This document shows positions 49,277 through 57,965 of a DNA stretch of 64,000 bases, one piece after another. A program made the position numbers and the translations under genes. This DNA is from Lachnospiraceae bacterium (GTDB lineage: Bacteria; Bacillota; Clostridia; Lachnospirales; Lachnospiraceae): the NCBI GenBank assembly GCA_028689585.1, contig JAQVCW010000010.1:1-64000 (forward strand). The letters run 5' to 3'. Positions within the stretch are counted from its first letter, which is position 1; each line of letters opens with the position of its first letter. The notes below the pieces were generated by a model. It worked only from the letters and a program-made list of their open reading frames with translations, was not told the origin of the DNA and searched no databases.

Positions 49277-49304
49277 AAGTACATGCAAACATGTTTAAAC
49301 AAGT
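49253..49304 (+). promoter_or_regulatory. Two TreR-type operators
   Basis: AAACATGTTTAAACAAGT occurs at 49253-49270 and 49287-49304, identical and 34 bp apart. One lies between -35 and -10, the other over the start of the transcript. Confidence 0.85.
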
Positions 49305-49317
49305 CGGAAAGAGATTG

Positions 49318-49407
49318 TGTCAAGTCTGCTATGAAGACTTGACATGCAGAGACGGCCCATTTGCTACAGGCAAACTTGAGATGGGCTGATGTTCGAAATC
49401 AGGAGGT
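49318..49407 (+). promoter_or_regulatory. treB leader: hairpin plus conserved leader motif, copy 2
   Basis: TGTCAAGTCT (49318-49327) and AGACTTGACA (49335-49344) form a perfect hairpin. Then 49356-49407 repeats the 52-nt motif seen before the nucleoside hydrolase gene: CCCATTTGC...AGGCAA...GGGCTGATGTTCG...AGGAGGT. Here the outer stem GCCCAT/ATGGGC is complete. Confidence 0.55.
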
Positions 49408-49413
49408 AGGAAA

Positions 49414-51318
49414 ATGGGGAGATTTACAGAGGAAGCGAAACAGCTTTTAAGGTATGTGGGCGGAAAAGAAAATATTTCAGCCGTGTCGCATTGTGTTACA
49501 CGAATGAGATTTGTGCTGGTGGATCCGAAGAAAGCGGAGATTGATAAGATCGAAGGTCTCAAGTCCACCAAAGGAACTTTTACACAGGCAGGCCAGTTTC
49601 AGGTGATCATTGGAAATGAAGTGAGCCAGTATTATAATGATTTTACCGGTGTTGCGGGGATCGAAGGTGTCTCTAAGGATGCGGTGAAGAATGCGGCAAA
49701 GAGTAATCAGAACGGGCTGCAGAGGATGATGTCAAATCTGGCAGAGATCTTCTTACCACTCATTCCGGCCATTATTGTAGGCGGTCTGATCCTGGGATTT
49801 CGAAATATTATTGGAGAGATCAACTTTTTTGACAACGGAACACAGACTCTGGTTGATATTTCCCAGTTTTGGGCCGGTATTTACAGCTTTTTATGGCTGA
49901 TCGGTGAGGCTGTATTCCACTTCCTGCCGGTAGCGATTGTCTGGTCCATTACAAAGAAAATGGGAACAACCCAGTCACTTGGCATTGTGCTTGGCATCAC
50001 CCTGGTATCACCGCAGTTGCTGAACGCTTATTCCGTGGCCACCACGGCCGCAGCGGATATCCCGGCCTGGAATTTTGGATTTTTCAAAGTGGAAATGATC
50101 GGCTATCAGGCACAGGTACTTCCGGCTATCCTGGCAGGCTTTACACTGGTCTATCTGGAGCGGTTCTTCCGTAAAATCTGTCCGGCTGTAATTTCCATGA
50201 TTGTAGTACCGTTTTTATCTCTGTTGTTGTCCTTGGTGATTGCCCATGCTGTGCTGGGTCCTATCGGATGGCAGATTGGTTCCTGGATCTCAGATATTGT
50301 AAATGCAGGTCTGACATCTGATTTTAAAGCTGTTTTTGCCGGAGTATTCGGCCTGTTGTATGCACCTCTGGTAATTACAGGGCTTCATCATATGAGCAAT
50401 GCGATTGATCTGCAGTTGATTGCAGACTTTGGCGGAACCACACTGTGGCCGATGATCGCACTCTCCAATATTGCTCAGGGCTCCGCGGTACTGGCTATGA
50501 TCTTCCTTCAGAAAAAAGACGCGAAAGCAAAAGAAGTTTCCATTCCGGCCTGCATTTCCTGCTATCTGGGTGTGACAGAACCAGCAATGTTTGGAGTCAA
50601 TCTGAAATACGGTTTCCCGTTTATCTGCGGGATGATCGGCTCCGCAATCGCAGCAGTGCTCTCTATTGTGTGCAATGTCATGGCAAATGCAATCGGGGTG
50701 GGAGGACTTCCGGGAATTCTGTCGATCCGCCCTCAGCAAATGGGCATATTCGCAGTGGCTATGGCAGTGGCTATTGTGGTGCCGTTTGTACTGACTATGA
50801 TCGTGGGCAAGAAAAAAGGCATAGAAGCGCAGGAAAATAAAGAGAAAATGGATGCGGGAGACAGCCAGGTAAAATTAAAAGCATTTTTATCCGGAAAAGT
50901 AATCCCCATCGAAGAGGTGCCGGATCAGGTATTTTCCGCAAAGGTACTGGGAGACGGCCTTGCAATCGAACCCTCCGATCATGTCCTGGTGGCACCGGCG
51001 GACGGTGAGGTCAGCGTAGTGATGGAGGGAAGCAACCATGCCTGTGGTCTGACGCTGAACAATGGAATGGAAATCCTGCTACACATCGGGCTGGATACTG
51101 TGGAAATGAATGGAGACGGATTTACTTCCCATATCCAGATGGGGGACAGGGTAAAAGCCGGAGACAAATTGATCACGTTCGACGCAGAAAAGATCCGAAA
51201 GGCAGGACATCCCACGGTGACCATCATGGTGGTGACGGAAGCTGCCGGAGCAGAACCGGTATTTCATACAGGGAAAAAGGTAACTGCAAATCAGGATGTG
51301 ATCGTGACAACAGAATAA
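49414..51318 (+). CDS. treB: PTS system trehalose-specific EIIBCA component
   Basis: The product has 634 residues in the order B-C-A. The EIIB domain has the phospho-cysteine in VSHCVTRMRF. The EIIC domain has about ten membrane helices (e.g. EIFLPLIPAIIVGGLILGF and TGLHHMSNAIDLQ). The glucose-type EIIA has the phospho-histidine in LLHIGLDTVEM. It imports trehalose as trehalose-6-phosphate. An A domain fused to the C-terminus is a variant of the family. GGAGG lies upstream, and TreR operators overlap the promoter. Confidence 0.9.
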   Translation: MGRFTEEAKQLLRYVGGKENISAVSHCVTRMRFVLVDPKKAEIDKIEGLKSTKGTFTQAGQFQVIIGNEVSQYYNDFTGVAGIEGVSKDAVKNAAKSNQNGLQRMMSNLAEIFLPLIPAIIVGGLILGFRNIIGEINFFDNGTQTLVDISQFWAGIYSFLWLIGEAVFHFLPVAIVWSITKKMGTTQSLGIVLGITLVSPQLLNAYSVATTAAADIPAWNFGFFKVEMIGYQAQVLPAILAGFTLVYLERFFRKICPAVISMIVVPFLSLLLSLVIAHAVLGPIGWQIGSWISDIVNAGLTSDFKAVFAGVFGLLYAPLVITGLHHMSNAIDLQLIADFGGTTLWPMIALSNIAQGSAVLAMIFLQKKDAKAKEVSIPACISCYLGVTEPAMFGVNLKYGFPFICGMIGSAIAAVLSIVCNVMANAIGVGGLPGILSIRPQQMGIFAVAMAVAIVVPFVLTMIVGKKKGIEAQENKEKMDAGDSQVKLKAFLSGKVIPIEEVPDQVFSAKVLGDGLAIEPSDHVLVAPADGEVSVVMEGSNHACGLTLNNGMEILLHIGLDTVEMNGDGFTSHIQMGDRVKAGDKLITFDAEKIRKAGHPTVTIMVVTEAAGAEPVFHTGKKVTANQDVIVTTE

Positions 51319-51334
51319 TAAAGGGAGGTTTCCT

Positions 51335-52969
51335 ATGCGGAATTTTAAAAACAGCACCATCTACCAAATCTACACAAAGTCTTTTCAGGACTCCAACGGA
51401 GACGGCCTGGGAGATTTAAACGGCGTCACTTCAAGACTGGATTATCTCAAGGAGCTGGGAGTTGATTATATCTGGCTGACACCGTTCTTCGTATCGCCCA
51501 TGAACGATAACGGTTATGATGTGGCAGATTATACAGCCGTTGATCCTTCCTTTGGAACGATGGAGGATGCCTGCCGGCTGATCGCGGAGGCGAAGCTGCG
51601 GGGCATTGGCTTGATGTTTGATATGGTGTTCAACCATACCTCTACAGAGCATGAGTGGTTTTTGCGTGCCATGAAGGGGGAAGAGAAGTACATGAATTAT
51701 TATATTTTCCGGGATGGGAGTCCGGATCTGCCGCCCACCAACTGGGAGTCCAAATTCGGCGGGAATGCCTGGGAATACGTTCCGCATTTGAAAAAATGGT
51801 ATCTGCATTTATTTGATGTGACGCAGGCGGATCTGAACTGGGATAATCCCGAAGTGCGTGAAGAATTGAAAAAAGTGATTTTATTCTGGAAAGAAAAAGG
51901 AATCGAGGGATTTCGCTTTGATGTGGTGAACCTGATCTCCAAACCGGAACAGTTGGAAAATGATGAGATCGGGGATGGCAGACGCTTCTATACGGATGGG
52001 CCTCATGTCCATGAATATTTGAAGGAGCTGGTGAGAGATACCGGGATTGCCGATATGGTCACCGTGGGTGAAATGTCCTCCACTTCTTTGGAGAACTGCA
52101 TCCGTTATTCCAATCCGGCGGAAAAAGAATTGTCCATGGTATTCAGCTTTCATCATCTGAAGGTGGACTATCGGGACGGGAAAAAATGGGAACTGAAAGC
52201 TCCGGATTATCAGGAGCTGAAGAGCCTTCTGGAGACCTGGCAGATGGGAATGCAGAAAGCAAACGGCTGGAATGCAGTTTTCTGGTGCAACCATGACCAG
52301 CCCCGGATCGTATCCCGTCTCGGCGATGATCAGAATTATTGGAAAGAATCCGCAAAAATGCTGGCTGCCTGTATCCATCTGCTTCGAGGAACCCCTTATC
52401 TGTTTCAGGGGGAGGAGCTGGGCATGACCAATCCGGGCTATCCTGATATCACATATTACAAAGATGTGGAAAGTACGAACTACTATGAAATCATGCGAAG
52501 CCAGGGCAAAACAAAGGCAGAAGCACTTCAGATCCTGGCGGCCAGATCCAGGGACAATGGCAGAACACCCATGCAGTGGAATGGCGGAAAAGAGGCAGGT
52601 TTCACAGAGGGAACTCCGTGGATTACCATACCGCAGAATCATGAATACATTAATGTGGAAACAGAAAAAGAAGATGAGACTTCGATATTGAATTATTACA
52701 AAAAGCTAATCGCACTGAGAAAGGAATCCTCCATCATTGCAGATGGAAAAATCGAATTTCTGTATCAGGAAAACCCGGACGTGCTGGCTTACCGACGTTT
52801 TAATGAGCAGGGAGAGCTGCGGGTATTCAACAATTTTACCGGACAGAAGGTTGTGCTGGAGGAAAATGTGGCAGGATATGCTGTACTGTTAGGAAATTAT
52901 GAAGATGCACAGGAAAGTCAGGCTGGGATCGTGCTCCGCCCTTACGAAACGGTGGTATATAGAAAATAG
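51335..52969 (+). CDS. treC: Trehalose-6-phosphate hydrolase (GH13 alpha-glucosidase)
   Basis: The product has 544 residues. GH13 motifs are present: DMVFNHTS, GFRFDVVNL with the nucleophile Asp, GEMSS with the acid/base Glu, and WCNHDQPR. A calcium-loop-like QDSNGDGLGDLNG lies at the N-terminus. TreC splits trehalose-6-phosphate into glucose and glucose-6-phosphate in the cytoplasm. It starts 17 nt after treB with AAGGGAGG. A related oligo-1,6-glucosidase cannot be fully excluded by sequence, but the operon settles the call. Confidence 0.9.
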   Translation: MRNFKNSTIYQIYTKSFQDSNGDGLGDLNGVTSRLDYLKELGVDYIWLTPFFVSPMNDNGYDVADYTAVDPSFGTMEDACRLIAEAKLRGIGLMFDMVFNHTSTEHEWFLRAMKGEEKYMNYYIFRDGSPDLPPTNWESKFGGNAWEYVPHLKKWYLHLFDVTQADLNWDNPEVREELKKVILFWKEKGIEGFRFDVVNLISKPEQLENDEIGDGRRFYTDGPHVHEYLKELVRDTGIADMVTVGEMSSTSLENCIRYSNPAEKELSMVFSFHHLKVDYRDGKKWELKAPDYQELKSLLETWQMGMQKANGWNAVFWCNHDQPRIVSRLGDDQNYWKESAKMLAACIHLLRGTPYLFQGEELGMTNPGYPDITYYKDVESTNYYEIMRSQGKTKAEALQILAARSRDNGRTPMQWNGGKEAGFTEGTPWITIPQNHEYINVETEKEDETSILNYYKKLIALRKESSIIADGKIEFLYQENPDVLAYRRFNEQGELRVFNNFTGQKVVLEENVAGYAVLLGNYEDAQESQAGIVLRPYETVVYRK

Positions 52970-52977
52970 ATAAAGGG

Positions 52978-53028
52978 CAGGCAGCTCTTTTGGGATTGGC
53001 ATTTGCGCCGTCCCGAAGGAGCTGCCTG
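52978..53028 (+). other. Nested hairpin after treC
   Basis: CAGGCAGCTC (52978-52987) pairs with GAGCTGCCTG (53019-53028), with inner TTTTGGGA/TCCCGAAG pairing. There is no clear T-run, so termination is only possible. Confidence 0.5.
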
Positions 53029-53178
53029 TAAACCGTAATATTTTGTGATTAATAAGTTGCGTATAAGTGCTGAAAAGGTTAAAATATAAATGCGCATTAG
53101 CAAGTAATTTTGGCACTTGGCAGCGCAGCAGGTACGCCAGGGGCTGTCAAGCTTAGATAACAGGAAAGTGAGAATACC

Positions 53179-53859
53179 GTGGAAGAGATTACAAAACATT
53201 TATTTGAACTGCAGGATCTGACCTACCGCACGTTCAATGCAAAATTAATTCCGGGCACGGATCCGAAAAAAATAATTGGCATACGGACACCGGCTCTGCG
53301 AAAATATGCAAAAGAGCTGATTAAGACAGGTCAATGGAGAGAATTTATCAGGGAGCTTCCTCATCAGTACCATGAAGAAAATGCACTGCATGGGTATATT
53401 CTGGGAACGATAAAAGAAGACTATGAAGAAGTGATGGAGCTGCTGGAAGAATTTCTTCCTTATATAGAGAACTGGGGCGTCTGTGATACCATCTGTCCGA
53501 AGATATTTAAGAAACACCCCCGGGAAGTATATGAGAAGATAAAAGGCTGGGTGAAAAGCGAACATGAATATACGGTAAGGTTCGCAGTGGTCAGCCTGCT
53601 GCAGTTTTTTCTGGATGAGGAGTTTCGGCCGGAAATGCTGGAGCTGGTGGCGGGAATACATCGGGAAGAGTATTACATTAATATGGCGGTTGCCTGGTAT
53701 TTCAGCTTTGCGCTGATCAAGCAGTATGAGATCATGCTGCCGCTGGTGGAGAGCAAAAGCCTGGATCCGTGGATTCAGAATAAGACGATCCAAAAGGCGG
53801 TGGAGAGTTACCGAATCAGTGATGAGCGGAAGCAGTATCTGCGGACGCTGAAAAATTGA
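53179..53859 (+). CDS. DNA alkylation repair protein (AlkD-like)
   Basis: The product has 226 residues. The helical-repeat fold of AlkD is suggested by GIRTPALRKYAKELIK, ENALHGYILG and NWGVCDTICPKIFKK. The Trp and Asp in the last motif correspond to the active-site pair of AlkD, and DPWIQNKTIQKAVESYRI matches the conserved end. AlkD excises positively charged alkylated bases without base flipping. The start is GTG, preceded by AGGAAAG-like sequence. It seems monocistronic, ahead of pepT. Confidence 0.88.
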   Translation: MEEITKHLFELQDLTYRTFNAKLIPGTDPKKIIGIRTPALRKYAKELIKTGQWREFIRELPHQYHEENALHGYILGTIKEDYEEVMELLEEFLPYIENWGVCDTICPKIFKKHPREVYEKIKGWVKSEHEYTVRFAVVSLLQFFLDEEFRPEMLELVAGIHREEYYINMAVAWYFSFALIKQYEIMLPLVESKSLDPWIQNKTIQKAVESYRISDERKQYLRTLKN

Positions 53860-53896
53860 TAGACAATATGGGTTTCAGGAAAGGAAAAGAAGAACA

Positions 53897-55117
53897 ATGA
53901 GAGCATATGAACGTTTACTGAACTATGTGAAAATTCACACCACCAGCGATGAGGAAAGCACTTCGGTGCCAACCACCCGGCGTCAGTTTGACCTGGCGAA
54001 ACTTCTGGTGGAAGAGATGAAGCAGATGGGAGTGTCCGATGTACGTCTGGAGGATAACTGCTACGTCTATGGCCGTATTCCAGCCACAAAAGGATATGAG
54101 AATAAAAAGAAGATCGGTTTTATTGCCCATATGGATACGGCTCCGGATTTTAATGGAGAGAATGTAAAACCCGTGGTGATCCCGGATTATGACGGAACGG
54201 ATGTGGCGCTGGGCAGCAGCGGACGGACGCTGGAATTAAAGAAATTTCCTCATCTGGCCGGACTGAAAGGGCGGACATTGATTACGACAGACGGAACTAC
54301 TCTGCTGGGAGCGGATGACAAGGCGGGCGTGGCGGAGATCATGACGCTGGCAGAGGTACTTTTGCATTCGAATCAGCCTCATGGAGAAGTGGAGATTGGA
54401 TTTACACCCGATGAGGAAGTGGGCAGCGGAGCTGCAGAGTTTGATATTCCCGGATTTGGCGCGGAGTTTGCCTATACTGTTGACGGCGGCTGTGAGACTG
54501 AGATCGTATATGAAAATTTCAATGCCTGCGGTGCAGAATTTGAGATCAAAGGCTTCAATATTCATCCGGGAGATGCAAAAGATACCATGATCAATGCAGC
54601 TCTGGTGGCGATGGAAATCAACGGTATGCTGCCGGGCGAGGATACACCGGAACACACCGAACTGTATGAAGGATTTTATCATCTGACTTCGATGGAAGGG
54701 AATGTGGAGGAGGCAAAGCTGCACTATATTGTGAGAGATCACAGTGCTGTCTTCTTTGAAGCCAGACAGGAAACCCTGCGTCATATCGAAAAGTGTATCA
54801 ATGAAAAATACGGTGCAGGCACAGCAAAGCTGACGATACATCAGCAGTATCGAAATATGGAAGAAATGATCAAGCCATGTATGCATCTGATCGATTATGC
54901 GAAAGATGCCATCCGTGAACTGGGTATGGAACCCGCCACGGCACCGGTGCGGGGCGGCACAGACGGAGCCCAGCTCAGCTTCCGCGGCCTGCCCTGCCCG
55001 AACCTGGGAACCGGGGGCTACGCCTTCCATGGTCCTTACGAGCATATTACTGCAGAAGGGATGGAATTTGTGGTGGCAGTGATGCAGGGCATTGTAAAGC
55101 GTTATTCCGAAGAGTAA
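53897..55117 (+). CDS. pepT: Peptidase T (tripeptidase)
   Basis: The product has 406 residues, typical for PepT. M20B motifs are present: IAHMDTAPDFNGENV, LLGADDKAGVAEIM, TPDEEVGSGAAEFD and KGFNIHPGDAKDTMINA, with PVRGGTDGAQLSFRGLPCPNLGTGG near the end (read across). It removes the N-terminal residue of tripeptides in the cytoplasm. AGGAAAGG precedes the ATG. The stop is followed by the 50-bp mobile element C. Confidence 0.93.
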   Translation: MRAYERLLNYVKIHTTSDEESTSVPTTRRQFDLAKLLVEEMKQMGVSDVRLEDNCYVYGRIPATKGYENKKKIGFIAHMDTAPDFNGENVKPVVIPDYDGTDVALGSSGRTLELKKFPHLAGLKGRTLITTDGTTLLGADDKAGVAEIMTLAEVLLHSNQPHGEVEIGFTPDEEVGSGAAEFDIPGFGAEFAYTVDGGCETEIVYENFNACGAEFEIKGFNIHPGDAKDTMINAALVAMEINGMLPGEDTPEHTELYEGFYHLTSMEGNVEEAKLHYIVRDHSAVFFEARQETLRHIEKCINEKYGAGTAKLTIHQQYRNMEEMIKPCMHLIDYAKDAIRELGMEPATAPVRGGTDGAQLSFRGLPCPNLGTGGYAFHGPYEHITAEGMEFVVAVMQGIVKRYSEE

Positions 55118-55128
55118 GCTTATTTCAT

Positions 55129-55178
55129 GTTACCATTCACGGCAGGCATGTCGCTGTAAATTGGCCGTGAATGGTAAC
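55129..55178. mobile_element. Miniature (50-bp) copy C of the mobile element, with 8-bp target duplication
   Basis: GTTACCATTCAC...GTGAATGGTAAC is flanked by TATTTCAT on both sides (55121-55128 and 55179-55186), a perfect 8-bp target-site duplication. The first 17 bases equal the left end of copy B and the last 38 equal its right end, the two sharing GGCAG at the joint. Copy C thus looks like copy B with its interior deleted. It forms a simple hairpin 11 nt after the pepT stop. Confidence 0.85.
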
Positions 55179-55292
55179 TATTTCATTCCCTCCTCACACT
55201 TCAATCACAGGATAGACACAATACGGGAATAGGATAAAGAAAGATGAAACCCGTAAATAGAGCAGGAAACGACGGTGAGGAGCGGAATAATT

Positions 55293-56972
55293 ATGAAGAA
55301 AAGAAATTTGATTTTATGCGGACTTTTATCCATGAGTATGGCAGCAGGAAGTGTATTTCCGGTGATGGCGACGGGAAATGGAGCAGAAAGCCAGGAAGCA
55401 GCGGATGCAAAGACGGCAGAAAAGGCAAAGGAGAAAGCCACTGAATTTGTGCAGACAGTGACCGGAACCACAGTTAAGACAAAGAGCGGTGACGAGACAG
55501 AAAGCAATTCAGAATCCGAGAGCAGCGTCGATGTTCAGGCGCAGGACGGCGGAACACCTCCACAGATGCCGGACGCAGCGGCACAGGGCGAAGATCAATC
55601 TGCCCCGGATGGCGCTCCTGGCGGTGCAGGTCAGCCCCCCGCAGGCGCGCCCGGCGGACAGAGCCAGGGTGTAGACAGCTATACGGCTGTCAATGAATTT
55701 ACGGAAGATATCACACTGGACGGCGATGCACTGGAATCCACCGGCACCGATGAAAATGCGGTACTGGTATCCGGGGCGGATGTCAATGCGGTGCTGAATA
55801 ATGTGACGGTATCCAGAACTTCATCCGACAGCACCGGCGGGGATAATTCCAGCTTCTATGGAGTAGGTGCCGCACTGCTGGCCACCGCAGGCAATCTGTA
55901 CGTGCATGGGGCCACCATTGATACGGATGCATCCGGAGCAGCCGGGGTATTCGCCTATGGTGACAGTACCGTCTATGTATCAGACAGCACGATCAATACG
56001 AAGCAGGATACTTCGGGCGGCATTCATGCGGCAGGCGGCGGAACCTTATATGCCTGGGATCTGACGGTCAGCACCGATGGAGAATCGGCAGCGGCGATCC
56101 GCAGTGACCGTGGCGGAGGAACCATGGTAGTGGACGGCGGGAGCTATACCTCAAACGGCATCGGTTCGCCGGCCGTATACTGCACCGCAGATATCTCAAT
56201 TAACAATGCCGATCTGACGGCCGGCGGCTCTGAAGCAGTCTGCATCGAAGGGTTGAATACCACCCGTCTGTATGACTGCAATCTTACTGGAAACATGACA
56301 GATCAGGATCAGAATGACTGTACCTGGAACGTGATTGTATATCAGAGTATGTCAGGAGATTCCGAAGTGGGAAATGGCACCTTCCAGATGGTGGGCGGTA
56401 CTCTGACTGCAGTTAATGGCGGACAGTTCTACAGTACAAATACAGAATGCACGATTATCCTTGAAGGCGTAAATATTATTCCGGCCGCGGAAAATGATTT
56501 CTTCCTGCGCTGCACCGGCAATAACAACGCCAGAGGCTGGGGCAGTGCAGGCGACAATGCATCGGACTGCCTTTTTACCGCGATCAATCAGGTAATGGAA
56601 GGCGATGTGATCTGGGACAGCATCAGTAATCTGGATTTTTACATGACAGATGGAAGCACTCTGACGGGAGCGTTCCGGCAGGACGAAACCTATGCAGGCG
56701 GCAGTGGAACCGGATACTGCAACGTATATGTAGACGAGAATTCTACCTGGACAGTGACAGGGGACAGCACCGTAACCGCACTCTGCCAGGCTGGCAGCAT
56801 TGTGGATCCCGATGGACAGACAGTTTCAATCGTGGGTTTTAATGGCACCGTCTACGTGGATGGGGACAGTGACTATACTATTACAGCAGATACCTATACG
56901 GCTTCTGCCGATACCTCAAATGCATCCGTGGCATCGGAATGGGCAGAGCATCAGGCAGAGAAGCCGGTATAG
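55293..56972 (+). CDS. Secreted protein with beta-helix-like repeats
   Basis: The product has 559 residues. It has a Sec signal peptide (MKKRNLILCGLL..., cleavage near VMATG), then about 120 residues of low-complexity sequence rich in Gln, Gly, Pro, Ala and Glu (GAPGGAGQPPAGAPGG). The rest is a Gly/Asp/Thr-rich domain of repeated short strands (e.g. VTVSRTSSD, STINTKQDTSGGIHA, YTSNGIGSPAVYC), which suggests a right-handed parallel beta-helix. No anchor motif is visible. Surface or extracellular carbohydrate-related function is a guess. ATG 55293 has GAGGAG about 10 nt upstream. Confidence 0.72.
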   Translation: MKKRNLILCGLLSMSMAAGSVFPVMATGNGAESQEAADAKTAEKAKEKATEFVQTVTGTTVKTKSGDETESNSESESSVDVQAQDGGTPPQMPDAAAQGEDQSAPDGAPGGAGQPPAGAPGGQSQGVDSYTAVNEFTEDITLDGDALESTGTDENAVLVSGADVNAVLNNVTVSRTSSDSTGGDNSSFYGVGAALLATAGNLYVHGATIDTDASGAAGVFAYGDSTVYVSDSTINTKQDTSGGIHAAGGGTLYAWDLTVSTDGESAAAIRSDRGGGTMVVDGGSYTSNGIGSPAVYCTADISINNADLTAGGSEAVCIEGLNTTRLYDCNLTGNMTDQDQNDCTWNVIVYQSMSGDSEVGNGTFQMVGGTLTAVNGGQFYSTNTECTIILEGVNIIPAAENDFFLRCTGNNNARGWGSAGDNASDCLFTAINQVMEGDVIWDSISNLDFYMTDGSTLTGAFRQDETYAGGSGTGYCNVYVDENSTWTVTGDSTVTALCQAGSIVDPDGQTVSIVGFNGTVYVDGDSDYTITADTYTASADTSNASVASEWAEHQAEKPV

Positions 56973-56995
56973 GAAAGCACTTTTTTAGGATAATC

Positions 56996-57502
56996 TCAAT
57001 CCATATCCGGAACGTCCGGGACATCCGGCATCTTCAGCCATTCCTTCAAACTGCGGATCAGAAAATCATGATCTTTGATATGAGGTAAATTAGACACGGT
57101 CAGCACGGCCACCAGTTCGCCGGAGGTCAAACGGATCGGGAAACCACCTCCGGCAAATACGTATTCCAATTCACTCAGACCGTGAACTGCAGGCGGCTCT
57201 CCGTTCAGCTCTGAAGCTACCCATACACCGAGGGAGCTGCGTTCCATAGCGGATACTGTGCGGAACTTCCGATCCATCCAGTTCTGATTATTCAACCCGG
57301 TTTTCTCTGTCAGATATTGAAATATAACCATACCATTTAGTTTCCGTATTGCCACAGACATTTCCTTTTTCTCAGCATACATTCTATTTGCCATAAAATT
57401 GCCCAGTTCCAGTGCATCCCGATTGGAAAAGTGAGTGAAGCGCAGCAGTTCATCCTGCTGTAAAGTAATTTCATTGATTGCGGTTAATTGATCTTTTGTC
57501 AT
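56996..57502 (-). CDS. HbpS/GlcG-type heme-binding-domain protein (UPF0303-like)
   Basis: The product has 168 residues. The fold is recognised from MTKDQLTAINEITLQQDEL, the central SSLGVWVASEL and the C-terminal YVFAGGGFPIRLTSGELVAVLTVSNLPH. This matches the small HbpS/GlcG family that includes UPF0303. Some members bind or degrade heme; most are uncharacterised. The end MPDVPDVPDMD is a Pro/Asp tail. GGGAGGG precedes the start, and a perfect palindrome (57515-57546) lies upstream as operator. It stands alone. Confidence 0.8.
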   Translation of the reverse strand: MTKDQLTAINEITLQQDELLRFTHFSNRDALELGNFMANRMYAEKKEMSVAIRKLNGMVIFQYLTEKTGLNNQNWMDRKFRTVSAMERSSLGVWVASELNGEPPAVHGLSELEYVFAGGGFPIRLTSGELVAVLTVSNLPHIKDHDFLIRSLKEWLKMPDVPDVPDMD

Positions 57503-57514
57503 ATTTGCCCTCCC

Positions 57515-57546
57515 TAATATAGTAATGTAACTACATTACTATATTA
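57515..57546 (-). promoter_or_regulatory. Perfect 32-bp palindromic operator upstream of the HbpS-like gene
   Basis: TAATATAGTAATGTA (57515-57529) and TACATTACTATATTA (57532-57546) are perfect reverse complements around AC. It begins 12 nt upstream of the start codon, overlapping the likely promoter, and contains TATATT-like -10 sequence in both directions. A GntR- or MarR-type dimer is the expected ligand; none is encoded next to it. Confidence 0.65.
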
Positions 57547-57575
57547 TCATTTATTGGATCTTTTTGCAAGAAAAT

Positions 57576-57770
57576 TTAAAGCACATCAGCCTTGCCCGAT
57601 ACTCGCTTAATCCTTCGTGCCATATCGCATAGCTTGCACACAAACTCCGTGCAGGCTGCAACGGTATCCGGCTCGATCAGCTTTTTGAGGTTCTCCAGTG
57701 TCGTGGCAATCTCCTCCGCCAGTTTCGGACGCTGCTTTGGTTTCAATTCAAATCTGATGTTCATCTGCAT
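57576..57770 (-). CDS. Small protein of unknown function
   Basis: The product has 64 residues beginning MQMNIRFELKPKQRPKLAEEI. It is likely helical, with two Cys spaced CKLC. AGGCAGG lies about 10 nt before the ATG. I recognise no family. It sits between the HbpS-like gene and the RiPP locus, where it may mark the edge of an acquired region. The 57771-57965 gap holds no further gene that I support. Confidence 0.5.
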   Translation of the reverse strand: MQMNIRFELKPKQRPKLAEEIATTLENLKKLIEPDTVAACTEFVCKLCDMARRIKRVSGKADVL

Positions 57771-57965
57771 AATATGTACCTGCCTTTCTCGCCCCAGCTT
57801 TGGGGGCAGTGAATTTCTTTATTGCATATATCACTCTAAAGGCACATAATAGCAAGTCCTGTCTGGGTATATTTTTGCCAAAATGTATGCAATGCGTGGA
57901 AACTATGCATTTTATGATGCTTTTTCCGCTGTTTAGCGGAACGATGATGGCTTGCGTGGCTGTTA

